Below are positions 1-12,872 of a DNA stretch of 64,000 bases, in pieces. The stretch covers positions 29,854-93,853 of the forward strand of contig JAIQDT010010153.1 in the NCBI GenBank assembly GCA_021521415.1. The letters are read 5' to 3'. Both the position numbers and the translations under genes were made by a program. Every line of letters begins with the position of its first letter. Position 1 is the stretch's first letter. The notes beneath the pieces were generated by a model that worked only from the letters and a program-made list of their open reading frames with translations, had not been told where the DNA came from and made no database searches. Source of the DNA: Bidens hawaiensis (taxonomy: Eukaryota; Streptophyta; Magnoliopsida; Asterales; Asteraceae).

Positions 1-1062
1 CTCTTCCGCGAGCTTGGTTCCCCTTTTGCGGGCAATCCCGACTAAAATGCCCTGGCTTCCCGCATGCGTAGCAGTTGTCGCTTGCTCCAGCTTCTCTGAC
101 ACGGCAATTCATCGTCTTGTGCCCTGGTCTGCCACATTTGGCACATTCGATTCTTGTGCATTCACCCTCGTGGTGATACTTGCATTTGCTGCACCATGGG
201 CGAGGCCCGCTGTATCCTTTTCGTGGTGGCTCCGCGGCCTGAATCGCGTAAACCCTTGCGCTTTCCTGCTTCTTGAACGGTGGCTGCTTGGAGTCGGACC
301 CTCGGTGGTGAGAGTTCCATTTCCTCTTGGGATCAGAGGTTCGCTGCTCGATTCCGCGCGGAGTCAACATACCCGCACGGACCGTATCCCTTGTAAGGGT
401 GATGGCCCGCGCTACCCCGCCTCATCAAAGGTTGGAGGCGCTGCGGCGTTGAGCGGAACCCTAACAACAGGAGGTAACCCAAAAATATACCTCTCGATCT
501 TCTTTTCCTCCGTGTTTGCCATGTCTGGCACCAACTGGCAAAGTTCGTTGAACCGGTTGTTGTAGGCGTCGATATCCGTTCCTACCATGGTGTGGTTCCA
601 GAATTCCTGTTGTAGACTCTGGATTTCTGCGCGAGAGCAGAACTTTCTCATCATCATCTCCTTCAGTTCCTCCCAGGTCTTGTGGAGAGCAACTTCTCGC
701 CCCAATGTTTTCGTTTGAAGCTTCCACCAAGACGAAGCTGCCTCTTGGAACATGCAGGTCGCGTAAAGGACCTTCTGGTTCTCACTACATCCGCTAATGG
801 AGAGAACTGTCTCCATCTTGTCAATCCAGTTGTAGAGCCCAATGGCCCCTTCGGTTCCCTTGAATGGCCAAGGCTTACAGGCCATGAATGTCTTATAGGA
901 GCATCCTTTGTCCAAGGCTCCTGATTCGGGTTCTGGGGTCTCATTCTGACGACCCTGACTTGATTCGGCCTTGCTGGCCTCATGTGTTGCGATTGCTTGC
1001 GCGATTATTCCCGCGAGTTCCTCGGGTGTCATGGTAATTCCTTTGGCTTTAGTTGGAGGCAT
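1..1062 (-). pseudogene. gag: Retrotransposon gag with two CCHC zinc knuckles, frameshifted
   Basis: This is the nucleocapsid/capsid precursor that packages element RNA in the cytoplasm. The first 216 codons (1062 down to 412) hold a gag core with CSYKTFMACKPWPFKG near residue 53, a WW pair near residue 111 and RYIFGLPPVVR near residue 192. The frame then ends at a TAG. Shifting frame by one base at a run of four C (415-418 on the plus strand) restores a long reading frame to the window edge, with two CX2CX4HX4C knuckles (CAKCGRPGHKTMNC and CYACGKPGHFSRDC). One G has therefore probably been lost from a minus-strand G run. The gene is partial at the left edge and inactive as it stands. Confidence 0.88.
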
Positions 1063-1270
1063 TCTCGCTTTAAAAGTGAAAATATATCAGACTTAGCGCA
1101 TGTACTCTGAGCACATAATGTTATCATTATTTTACTAGACACTGTGACCCGTGTTCCTAAGTGTGTGTATAGTTTCTTTTGAAAATATTTTCTTTGAAAA
1201 ATATTTCATGCGATTCCCCAACGGTTATAGTCTAGGTTAAAACTTCTTTTCCTAGTTCGCTATAACCAGC

Positions 1271-1282
1271 GCTCTGATACCA
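1271..1282 (-). other. Primer-binding site, initiator tRNA-Met
   Basis: The minus strand reads TGGTATCAGAGC, the complement of the 3' end of plant initiator tRNA-Met. It lies three bases from the LTR end (TGACA, ending at 1286). This is where minus-strand cDNA synthesis of element 1 starts, and it fixes the element's orientation. Confidence 0.93.
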
Positions 1283-1285
1283 ATC

Positions 1286-3451
1286 TGTCACACCCGGCCC
1301 TGAGCGGCGGAAACAGCCGGGCGCGCACGAGTGGGGATTGATAATTAAGCACGGGCCATTGCAAACATTCAAAGATTTTCATTTCGCATGAAAAGTTTAA
1401 TACAAATACATTACATTGATTAAAAATTACATAAAAACATCCAAGTATAAAAACTGTTGAAGATTTCCACGTCATATCCCCTTGCGCGGCGGGAACAACC
1501 ACGCGCATCGAAGGGATAGAACTAAAATCTTCCAAAAAGCTAGTTTTAGATGTTCAGCGTGAGGTGCTCTAAGTGTGACTCCATGCGCTACCTAGTTATC
1601 TCCTGAAAGACACGTAAAAACATTTGAATCAGTATAAACTGAGTGAGTTCACAAGTTTTAGTAACTTGATAAATCGTGTTTGCATCATAATCTTGATACA
1701 AATCATTCTGAAACATAATTCTGATAGCATCATTAAAACACATGCTTGGTAAAACATAGTCCTATCAACATATTCTGATAAAATCGTTCCGCGGGTTACG
1801 CGCGAACATTTCTGGGAACTGTGCTCGTCTATGCAAAGTGGCGCTGCCACTACGAGCTAAAATAACTAATACCGTCCCGCGGGTCACGCGCGGACGTTGT
1901 GCCGGAAAACAAGGCGCTCGTCCATGCAAAGAGGCGCGACCCCTACGAGCGGGCTCAAACCCATAGTACTGCCCCATGACCATACTAGGCACTCGTCCAT
2001 GCAAAGAGGTGCGACCCCTACGAGTGGGTGGATCAAACCAGCAGTCCCTACCCTTAGAGTTCCAATGGTAAAGTGATCACTTACTCGAATTCTGGCGCAC
2101 ATACATCGAAAACCATAGATACCGTTTGCATTGCTCGTAAATACACCATAATGAAACATTATTTAAACACATAATTGCTTGTATTGCTTGTAAGAGTATC
2201 ACATAAAACATAGTTTTAAGTACGTGTCCCTCGCCCCGAAAACAGTTTAAAAACAGTGAAAACAGCAAGAATAGGGGCTGTGAGACTCACCTGTGGTTCT
2301 TGTTAAGGGATTAATCGAGATTCGGGTTTTCTTGGTGTTGGCCTCGGAATCGAAGGTCTAGTAACTGGAACGGAATCGAAAATAACGGATGCTTTGGGAG
2401 ATGATTAGTGCAAGTTTGCAGTTCTTTGAAGTGTGTTTTGAGTGATAATTTAGGTTACATATTTATAGGCAAACTCAAGGGAACACAATCCCTTGCTTTA
2501 GGGGATTGTAATCTTTTCATATCTAGGTGTAATGATGATAAAGTATGGAAATTATTATTGTTTATTGTTTGTTTAAAAGTGGAGGAGTGGTTAAAAGATC
2601 TTGATTTGATTTGGATAGGACATGCAGGTCTGGGGTTGGTGAGAATAGGGTGGCTGACAGTTGACTTTTCATGTTACAGTGTGCTTTTTCAGGTACTTTT
2701 GTCAGTGTACAGTAAAAAGTGGAAAATCTCTGAAACACGCTACTGTTTCCCTTTTTGGGCGGGAGTAATCTCCTTATGTCTGGAGAATAGACTGTGTTCT
2801 GTGCGCATCACTTTGTGCGCATAGCTTTCTGCGTGAAGGACATTTCTTTGCTGCGGGTAGGTGCGTAACCTTCTCGCAGTTAGGGATATTGAGTTTCATT
2901 TGTAGATTCTCCAGGTGGTCTTGGTATTTCAACATAGTGATCAGTCATGTTGAAGTCAATTCCATCTTGGAGCTTCAGACAAACTAGCTCTCAATGTTCC
3001 CGCCATGCGGGGAGGTTAGTTCCCTTCCGCACGCGCATAAACGATTTAGGATGCACCCGCCTTAGCATCATGCGGGATGGTCAACCCATAGACAACATAA
3101 CGTTAAGTTACATGAAAACATAAAGCCAAAACATTCGCGCATGGCGCATATAACATATGCTCACGCTGGTTCTTAACATGGTGCGCTTGCGCAGGTTGCA
3201 CATAACAAATGCACGCGCTGACTAACATGGCGCGCTCGCGCAGGGCGCACATAACAAATGCACGCGCTGACTAACATGGCGCGCTCGCGCAGGGCAAACA
3301 TAACAAATGCCCGCGCTGATTCTAACATAGCGCGCTCGCGCAGGGCGAACATAACAAATGCCCGCGCTATATGGCGCGCATAATATTTACAATCACCTAA
3401 TTATTAGGTGATTACTTAGTTTAAGGGATTGGGAATTTACCGGGTGTCACA
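1286..3451 (-). repeat. 5' LTR of element 1 (2166 bp)
   Basis: On the minus strand it starts TGTGACACCCGG at 3451 and ends GGGTGTGACA at 1286. The block around 2221-2300 (CTCGCCCCGAAAACAGTTT and GGGGCTGTGAGACTCACC) is also found in the LTRs of element J. A TATA-like TATAAATA on the minus strand lies near 2461-2470, in a context (GTGTTCCCTTG just upstream) that is also present in J. ORFs inside this LTR show no known domain and are left out. Confidence 0.9.
3146..3376. repeat. 49-bp GC-rich tandem repeat in the LTR of element 1
   Basis: About four and a half units of roughly 49 bp are present. Each contains CATAACAAATGC followed by GCGCGCTCGCGCAGGG. The two middle units are nearly identical and the outer ones diverged. 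The GCGC-rich core is self-complementary and contrasts with the AT-rich surroundings. It lies near the 5' end of the LTR in element orientation, so probably in U3. Confidence 0.88.
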
Positions 3452-5715
3452 CGGATGGACATTGAAGTCACCAATTGCTTCTCGTCCGAGAATAATGTCA
3501 TGTTTCGATATTGCTGGCAAAACCAGAAACTCGACCTCCTCGGTCCTCGAATGAATTCCGTCGCTCAAGGTAACTTGGAATGAAATCACCCCTCGCGGAT
3601 GCATTATTTCCCCTCCAAATCCCGATACTGGAGCGTGGATGGGTTTCAATCTTTCTTTATCTTCTTCGTCAAGCTGTTCAAAGCATTGTTCATACATGAT
3701 GTCCGATGTGCTGCCAGTGTCGAAGAAGACGTAATGAGAATGATAATGTCCGAAAAGGGCCGTGATGGTCAGGGGATTCTTATTGTTTGGGCCCCCTTTA
3801 ATTCGAGGGAAGATCACTGGCTCATTCTTCCACTCTTCATCATCAGATTCTTTCCTCTTATTCCCTATACGGGACTCGCCTTGTATCACATGAACGTTCA
3901 AATCTTTAATTTGCTTCTTACTCGGGCATTGGATGTCCCGAACGGGCGCTTTACCATTATCAGGTTTCCCATTTTTCACCAGGTGCCCGAGTTTTCCAGA
4001 TTTAACAGCCGCCTCAATTTCATTTCTCAATTATCTACATTCATTCGTATTATGACCGACGTCATCGTGATACGAACAATGCTTCTTAGCATCTACGAAT
4101 GACCTTCTTGTCAATGGTTGTGGTTTTCTAAAACTTATATTATCTATTGTGAAAATTTCGGCGGGAGTCTTTGAAAGAAGAGTCCAACTGTTGGGACCTC
4201 GATTCGAGGGCCCCGCTTTGTTTTTGTTGCCTATGAGGGACCTTGCATCAAATGGTTTTGATACGTCCGAGCTTGGTTGAAGTCTCGACCAAATAGGGCC
4301 TTTCGCCTGTCTATTAGGTCTCGGAGTTTGAAATCCGACTTTAAATTTTTTCCTCATATTACCATTCCTCAAAGTTTTTTTCTGTGCTGGCATATACTTT
4401 CGCCACAGTCATAAGATCGTCCCATTCTTTTGGCATTCCATCTCTGCCAGTGAGTGTGCGGACTAGATCATCACATTTAACATTTTTGCGGAAGGCACCA
4501 CGAAGCATGTCCGTACTTATCCAGCCGATGTTCAGACTTTCATCGTTGAATCTGGTGATAAAATCTTCTATGGACTCATTATCACGGCGGACAACATCCA
4601 AAATTTCTGACTGGTCCCGCGTATGTTTTTTTTTGCTGGCTAAACTGTTGAGAAAACTTTTTTACAAGGTCATCCCAGCTGAAAACTTGACCATCAGGTA
4701 TCTTTTCAAACCATTCTCTCGTTGCCCCTGTTAATGTCAATGCGAACATATGACACCAATAAGGGAGCGTCCAACCACTAACACCCCCTACTGCTACAAA
4801 GTTCTGGAGATGATAACTTAGATCAGTCATACCATTGTATTTGCCTACTGATGTAGGTATTTTGGAATTAACAGGGAAGGGTGCAGTAGCAATACTTGCT
4901 ATGAATTTCGATTTTTCGGCAAAGGCTGCCGGACGATATGGCTTGGTGAAGTCCCGTTCAGCATTGCTGTGATATTCAGTGTGACGGACTATGTCCTGCG
5001 GATGACTACTTCTTGCCCATGAGCTCATTCTACTATCACCAGTGTACATACTGTATTCTCCCGGTTGGTAAGTTGAGTCATAACTATCAAATTCTTCCAA
5101 GTAAGATGGCATCCGCATATTTATGCGAGGACGAGGATGTAACCTCGGTAATTCACCAAACTCTGGTTCCGTCGATTGGCTATAACGGAGCTGACTTCCT
5201 CTTACTGTTGGTGGAGAAGAAGGAGATATCCTGGGAGATTCCTCATAATTCAAAGTGCGAGCATGAAATCGTTCATCACGTTTTCTGCGCTCATATTCAG
5301 CCACCAAACTTTGTTGTTGCATATGAAGCCACTCCTCGGGAGTTAGCTTTTCTCTTGATTGATGGGATCTCGCCATGTCAGATTTGCCTAAATCATTTTC
5401 CAAATCAAATTCTGACTGGTTTCGGCGAGTCTCATCCGTAATCCGTCTGAGATTACCCAAATTTGAACCTTTCGGTGCCGAGCCACGTCCCCCGTCTGTG
5501 GGAGTGGGACCGGTTGGTGTTGTAACATTTTCTAGGGTAAAATCCCCAGGTGTTACATTAGTGATTCGTGACCCTGGAGTTGTGACACGTTCAAGAGTAC
5601 GGCCACCTGGAGTCGTAATACGTGCAAAAACACTAAGACCCGGAAGTGCTTCTGTGTTAGTCACACGTGAATCGGATGCAGGGGTTCCCGTCGGCCCTTC
5701 AGGAAGTTTACTCAT
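3452..5715 (-). pseudogene. gag-pol: Gag and protease of Tat-like element 2, broken
   Basis: It starts at the ATG at 5715 (MSKLPEGPTGTP). A low-complexity N-terminus with repeated Thr-Thr-Pro-Gly is followed by the gag core (GATREWFEKIPDGQVFSWDDL, about residues 330-350). At 4626-4634 a run of nine A on the minus strand, where eight would keep the frame, shifts the reading frame. Gag then continues through 4601-4359 and 4393-4031 to a Cys-His motif, CSYHDDVGHNTNEC. One in-frame TAA (near 4031) precedes the next open stretch, which contains the aspartic protease active site DTGST. At 3452 the frame runs into the LTR of element 1. The family call rests on motifs seen by eye. Confidence 0.85.
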
Positions 5716-5780
5716 ATCAAACGAACTAAAAAACCAACGAAAACTACTGCTGTTCTAACACAAAACACGGATGGTGCCAA

Positions 5781-6826
<1,046 letters not shown>

Positions 6827-6870
6827 TGATTGTAACTGTTTTATTGGAATTCAAATGAAGCTATGTTTTG

Positions 6871-8602
6871 TTTAATGGGTATTGTGGGATTGAGAAAATT
6901 GGGGTTGCACGTAAGGTGTTTGACGAAATGTCTGAGTATGGTGTGAAGCTTAATTCGGTTGCGTACAGTGTGCTAAACAGTGGGGTTGCTGGTAAAAGGA
7001 ATGGTGAAACCGAAAGCTGGTTGCTGAAATATTAACTTGAAAAATTTTGGTAATCGATGGATGAGGAAGATGATGTTGGTGTTGATTAAAAGCGTGTGTA
7101 GCCTTCAAAACTATAGTTTTGTAGATATGGAAGACATCATGGTGCATCAAGAATTGTTTATATCATGATGAACCACGAGATTATGCCAAGTTCCACTTCA
7201 TAAAATTGGATCATTCAAAGGCTTACAAAAACCGGTGGATATTTAAGAGGTTATCATTTGTTAGAACTTAGAACAAGGGTTTGAAACGGGCTACACGCCC
7301 TCGGAAACCACTTACCAGATTCTAATTGAACGTCTTTGTTTAGAAGGCTTCTTGATATCATGTTGAATAAAGAAGCCAACAAGGGGAATGCTTATAATAT
7401 CTAGAGTAAAATACGATTTTCGTCAATGAGGTTTATCTAAATTTGCGGTTTTAATCCAATATTTTAATTTTTTGAATATTCGTCCCTGTAGTATTATTTA
7501 ACTTGCAATTAAACCCGACCCCACTAACCACGTTAAGTTTGGTCGTTAAACCCATCAGCGTGCCCCTCATGTTATGGGCAGTTTTGTCCCTTTTTATTTC
7601 CCAAATACACCTCAACCCCTCACGTGAGGGGGCTTGCGAATTAGGATGGGGGATTATTTGGGGAGAAAAAAGACAAAATTGCCCTCACGTGAGGGGCACG
7701 TTGATGGGTTTAATAACAAGGCTTAATGAGGTTAGTGTAGTCGGGTTTAATTGCAAGTGAAATAAAACAATAGGGACAAATATCGCAAATTTAAAACTAT
7801 TGGACTAAAGTCGCAGATTTAGACAAACCACAGGGACGAAAACAGCAGTTTACTCTAATATCTACTTACGACCTTTATGTGAAATCAAGAACGATGTTTG
7901 AACCGAGATTTTGACACACTTGTTACCATGCTTGAAACAAAATGACACCTGGATGTGGTTACATTAAACACGGTTATTAATTGGTTTTGTAAAATGGAAA
8001 AGTTGAAGGCGAGATTAAGGGGCTAGACGATATGGTGATGAAAAAGTTTCAGCTTTGTATTCCAGATAGTGTGACATTTACCACTATTATAAGTGGACTA
8101 TTAAGCATTGGTAGAGTAAAAGAAGCTTTGGATATACTTTTTAAACTTATGCCTGACAAGGGTTTGAAACCGAATGTGATAACTTATAATGTTGTTCTTT
8201 GCGGTTTGTTTAAGTTGAGTTTCATAAATGATTGTACCACACGAGCGACTATGATTGGTGGATTATGTGAATGTGATCGTGCAGATGAAGGCATGAAGCA
8301 AAGGTGTTTTGGGATGATGTTATTTGGCCATCAAAAGTTCACGATGGGTATGTTTATTCGGCGCTTAGAGCGCTTTTTTGTTGTGGGAAGTTTAACCATG
8401 CTTGTGATTTTGAGTATGAGTTGGTGGATTGTGTAATTAGGTTAAATGTTGTGAATTATAAAAATTTGATTAAATGTGCTTGTAAGTTGTGTTTGAAGAA
8501 AGAAGCTTATCAGATTGTTGGAGAAATGGGATAGCTCCTGATGCGGTTACAAGGAGGATTATTGATAAATTATATAAGCAAAGGAAATTAGAGGCTGTTT
8601 AA
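6871..8602 (+). pseudogene. Pentatricopeptide-repeat (PPR) protein pseudogene, split by a MITE
   Basis: PPR proteins are organellar RNA-binding proteins built of 35-residue helical repeats. Several degenerate repeats are readable: GVARKVFDEMSEYGVKLNSV (from 6899); GYTPSETTYQILIERLCLEG (7289-7348); a long open stretch from 8032 with PDSVTFTTIISGLLSIGRVKE and GLKPNVITYNVVLCGLFKL; then, after a frameshift near 8300, WDDVIWPSKVHDGYVYSAL and KKEAYQIVGEMG. It ends at a TAA at 8600-8602. There are several frameshifts and stops, the N-terminus is missing, and a 452-bp MITE interrupts it at 7404-7855. Plant genes of this class are usually intronless. I see no functional remnant. Confidence 0.87.
7404..7855. 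mobile_element. Mutator-type MITE (452 bp) with perfect 9-bp TSD
   Basis: Terminal inverted repeats of about 120 bp begin GAGTAAA at 7404 and end TTTACTC at 7855. Both arms carry the GTCCCTGTAGT/GTCCCTGTGGT and TTGCAATTAAACCCGAC blocks. It is flanked by identical TAATATCTA (7395-7403 and 7856-7864), the 9-bp target duplication typical of Mutator-like elements. Removing the element and one duplication joins the PPR reading frame exactly. There is no transposase, so it is non-autonomous. A CCTCACGTGAGGGG palindrome occurs twice inside (7618-7631 and 7682-7695). Confidence 0.93.
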
Positions 8603-9024
8603 GAGGAAGGTTATCCAAACAATATATAAAAGAGTGACTATATTGTAAATTATCTATGATTTTGCATTACAATGTAGTCCAAACTCGTGTTGCACCCAGT
8701 TTATAGGTTGATTGAATGCTAAATTAATATTTCATGCAGAGCATACTTTTTGAACTATTCTATATATTTCGGCATTGTTGAGGGGAGAAAAAACCATATG
8801 AAATTTTGATGAATTTGTGTTAACTTTATTCTTGCATGAAATTCGTGGACTTTTAAAACGTGATGAAAAAGACCCTTTTTTAAAGTTAAGAGATTTTATC
8901 ATGGTAATGTTAAAATACAAAGTATAACAAAAATGAGAAGGGTAAGAAAAATCTAATCTATTGATCTTAAAATTTGAAAGGTGGAGATTCATTTAAAAAT
9001 AAAAATTAATAAGAAAAGCATGAG
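8603..9024. other. AT-rich spacer, nothing recognised
   Basis: Low-complexity AT-rich DNA after the PPR pseudogene. The open frames here show no domain or composition suggestive of coding. Confidence 0.6.
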
Positions 9025-10000
9025 GTAATAACCCACTTATGATAACTTTCTCCCTCCACATGTTAATTTCTTCATCATTTTAAAACGTCTATAACTTTTT
9101 CATACGATATTTAAATTTTTATTTACCATAATAACAAGCGTTTTTTATCTTTAATATGAATATCATATTGTTATATAAATATAAAAAAATAGTGGGTTTT
9201 TTTATATTATTTTATTTAGTTGTCCATTGTGTTTTTTAATTGGATTTTTCTATGCATTATGTTATAAATTTTGGTTGTGTTTTTCAATTGGTACTCATAT
9301 TAAAGATAAAAAATAAAACAAAGATTATATCATTGTGTCTTTTTGTTCGTCATTGTGTCTTTGTGTTCAACATTTATCTTTATATTTATCATTGTGTTTT
9401 AGTCATTATGCTCAACATTCACTTAAGTTGAGAAAAATAGTATCATGTTCATTGTGTATAACGTTCAAGTCATTGTGTAATATGTAGATTCCATTGTGTT
9501 TTACGTTTCATGTCATTGTTTTATATGTATTTACTATTGTATCTTACGTTTCAGGCAATTGTGTTATATGTATTCATTATTATGTTTTATATTTCAGGTT
9601 ACTGTGCAGCATGTATTCATCATTATGTTTATGTATTAGATAATTTGTTGGTATTTTTCATTATATTTACATATTATTACACAACGGTGTTATATTAAAA
9701 AAAACAAAATGATCAGCTGAAAGACACAATGGCATAAAAAACACATTGACAAACAGAAATATACAATGACGATAAAGATACAATGGTAAGCAAAAAGACA
9801 CAATGACGTAATTTATTAAAATTTTTATATAACGGAATCATACTCATATTAAAGATAAAAACGCTTGTAATTATGATGAATGTAATTATGGTGAATTTTA
9901 TTTAAAAAAAAATATCATATGAAAAAGTTATAGACGTTTAAAAATAATGGGGGAATTGACATGTGACTTACATGTAGAGAGAGAAAATATGTACTATTAC
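9025..10000. mobile_element. Fold-back (inverted-repeat) element, about 1 kb
   Basis: Left arm 9025-9180 and right arm 9830-10000 are inverted copies. For example, ACGTCTATAACTTTTTCATA (9085-9104) has its reverse complement near 9917-9936, and AAGCGTTTTTTATCTTTAATATGA near 9136 has its counterpart near 9845. Inner parts also fold: repeated CATTGTGT words on the left (9340-9500) face ACACAATG words on the right (9720-9810). I found no convincing target duplication, so the boundaries and superfamily are uncertain. It has no coding capacity. Confidence 0.65.
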
Positions 10001-11008
10001 TTTTATCCAATTTTCTTTTGGTCTATACTTGACACATATCAATTAATTATGGATTCTCACAACTCTCATTTTTGTTGACATTTGTAGAATAACCAAACCC
10101 GATTTTATCATGTAAAAAAGAACCCTCGTTGTAGGCTATAACCAAGTTTATATATAGTTTTAAAGTTAAGATTTTAATTATGTAGAAATACAAAGGCACA
10201 CATAATGTGAACATGAATGCGTCTTAGGGCCTTGAGGCGGTGCCTCATGTACTTCTAGGTCTAGAATTATTGTTTTTAGGAGACGGCTATATAAACAACC
10301 AAAGTATATAACAAATGAGAGAAAAACGTATAACTTCTGGTTGTAAGTAGAACATATTTGGTTGCTTTGTATCCTTGAGGACCTAAACACCTTGAAGGCT
10401 TGAAGCGCCTAATGTATTTAAAACCAAGAATACAAGTTTAGGGACTTGTATATGTATACAATGAAAAATCCACAGGGTTTCTTTTTTCATTAATAGTTTT
10501 TCTTGAAAGACCAAATAATATTAATAACTAAAAAGAACCATTTACAAGATAAAAGCTTTCAAATATCAAACATATGGAAAATACAAACGAAGTAAACGGC
10601 CAAATACAAGAAAAAACAAACCACTTAAGAGAGGGAAATTCACGAAGTTAAACCAACACCACATCACCCATTCCTTTTCGTTAATAGTAACATATTTTTA
10701 TGTTTCTTTCGGTATACCGTGAAGTATACATAATTATCTAAAGCAAATTTCCTTAATATATATAATGGTTTAACATAAACCAATAAATTTAAACTCTTTG
10801 TAAAATCTTTGGAGTATCTTTGACGTAGGTTAGGAATTTGATGTGTTATTACTTATATACCCATCTAACTATGTATACTAAACATGAAACTCTTTATGAA
10901 CGGGTTGAAATGTTGAATATAACTTATAAAAGTAATAAGTAATTAACTAAAATTTTTAAAGTACGGATAAGAACATGTTGTGTTGACGTGCTAATGCTAA
11001 CGCTAATT
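10001..11008. other. AT-rich DNA, nothing recognised
   Basis: No ORF with a recognisable domain and no clear element ends. It includes the left copy (TAATT, 11004-11008) of the target duplication of the next element. Confidence 0.55.
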
Positions 11009-12872
11009 TGTAAGGCCCCGGTTCCCGTCCTGGTGCCCTACTTTTACGTTAGATTTACTTATAAACACAGTTCTAAATATCATAGTGAATTAAAACTTTT
11101 CACGGATTTTAATAAGTCAACATATTACATAACAATATAAATTTTGTCTTAACATAATTCAAATTTGTCTTTTAAAATAAAAAAAAAAAACATAATCAGA
11201 TATAACATCATAATATTCTTCTCAAGATGCCGGTATCTTTAGTCCAATGCCATGTGTCTTCATTCAAGCTAGCTGGCTTAGAATATCTACCTGTGTGCAT
11301 ACTAAAAGTCAGCTACGTTGAGTGAGTTCTAGTTAATCAGGCAACCCACAATACGTTCATATACTACCCACTTAACCTGCTTTACTTTCTTTTGTACATA
11401 CATAACTATATACCTTCATTCTCACTGTCATACTTTCGTACTTTCATGTTCATCTTACTTTACATACATACTTATTCGTTTTAAAATGTCTTTCGCTATA
11501 TAACATCACATATATTATTAGGGTCTGCCACCCTCATTCACAGATATTATTAGGGTCTAACACCCTCCTTTCACAGATATTATTAGGGTATGCCACCCTC
11601 TTGCCATACAACCATACATACCTTTCTTTATATTTATATCTATATACTTTCATACATACTCTTAATCTTTTCTATATCATTCATACATCATTCATAAAAC
11701 ATACACATAACATACACTTACCACTTAAGGTAAGTGTATTAACTAATCACATCGAGTATGCAAACAGCTCCGAAAACATAACAAGAAAATGGGACTAAAA
11801 ACTCATATGTGTCTTGTGCTTCTCAGAGTTAAATTTAACACACATCATTAGCTGTACACGGCTAACTGTGTAATAATTTTAAGTAAATTAACTATCTTTA
11901 ACTATATCATAGTTCTATATTAGTGTTACCCCTAGCTAACGGGGGTCCGGGGGCAACGGGGTCTAAGGGCAGTAGCCCCTAGCATGCTCCAAGGGGCAGG
12001 GCCCCTAGAAAAATTTTATTTTCGTCAATAGGTCTTTACTAAAAATCCATCAGAAAAACTAAAGTTTGAACCAATCTAATCAAATGACCATTCAAATCGA
12101 ATGACAGTTCTAATCGAATAACCATTCTAATCGAACCATAATTCTAATCGAATGACCATTCTCATCGAATCAAATGAGAAATTCGATTCGATTACCTAGT
12201 CAATTCGATTCAATTACTTTTTGTTCGAATATGGTTATATTCCCTTCAGTTTCCAACCTTTCTTTTCAACTTGTTCTGCCCGTTTTGCATAAGAAACGAG
12301 CCTTGGACTTTAATCATATTGTTTCCTTGCACTAACCCGGTCTAAACATTACCCGTTTGTCCCGTTTCATTCCAAACAATTTGTTTATGCTCAAGTTTAG
12401 ATTTTTCTTACATAATAAGGCCTGATTTTCCTTAGTATCAAATTTTAGGGCAAACTGACCTCAAGAACTTAACCTTTAATCTAAAACGTACCTTTTTTTG
12501 TTCACTTCTAGCTATGGGTTTGATGGAAGACGTGTTTATGGACGTGGTTCTTGCTTGTATGACGAAGATCTAATACAACCCTTCTTGGTTCGGATTCAAA
12601 TATGATTCGTAATGGAAGAGAAGTGTTTGTGTGTGTTTTTGAGTGTGTTATGGATGTTGGAAGATGAAAATGAGGGTTTTAGGGAGGTTTAAGAGGGGGG
12701 AGGGGGTTATATACCCTTAAGCCCATGGATCTAAGACCCATCACCATCCTTTATTCCATCTTTTATTGTCCAAGCTCACACTCTATTTTTTTTATTTAAC
12801 TCAACTAAATAATAGCACACCATTAAATAACAAAATTCTTTTATTTATTATTATCAAAAGTAGAATGTTACA
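11009..12872 (+). mobile_element. Solo LTR A (1864 bp), TGTAAGGCC family
   Basis: It starts TGTAAGGCCCCGG (11009) and ends AATGTTACA (12872), with perfect 5-bp duplications TAATT on both sides (11004-11008 and 12873-12877). No internal region or second LTR is present, so it is a solo LTR left by recombination. The same family recurs at 57926 (B) and 62452 (L). Shared landmarks are GTGCATACTAAAAGTCAGCT (near 11295), three copies of a TATTATTAGGG minisatellite (11514-11600), and a GGGGTCCGGGGGCA block (near 11942). A TATA-like stretch (GGTTATATACCC) lies near 12706. Confidence 0.93.
12072..12190. repeat. Array of short ATCGAATGACCATTC words in solo LTR A
   Basis: About six diverged units of roughly 18-20 bp, with the core TCTAATCGAATGACCATTC, run across this stretch. 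They end in an ATTCGATTCGAT stretch. The same relative position in LTRs B and L of this family holds a different word (see findings). Confidence 0.75.

Larger units (their letters stand above)
1..3451 (-). mobile_element. Ty3/Tekay-type LTR retrotransposon (element 1), 5' part; runs off the left edge
   Basis: The minus strand reads 5' LTR (1286-3451), a primer-binding site matching initiator tRNA-Met (1271-1282), a leader of about 200 bp, then gag (from 1062). Pol and the 3' LTR would lie left of position 1. The gag protein resembles that of element J in this window, which has a Tekay-type chromovirus pol, so I infer the same clade. The insertion interrupts the protease region of the Tat-like element to its right at 3451/3452. 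Only one end is visible, so the target duplication cannot be confirmed; CGGAT at 3452-3456 is the copy to look for. Confidence 0.9.

Noticed and set aside
1271..1282. tRNA-Met gene fragments at the GGTATCAGAG sites
   Set aside because: Each is only a 12-14-bp primer-binding site beside an LTR end. No cloverleaf is present.
3599..4102. 167-codon plus-strand ORF
   Set aside because: It is the antisense shadow of the protease region of element 2, whose minus-strand motifs (DTGST) are clear.
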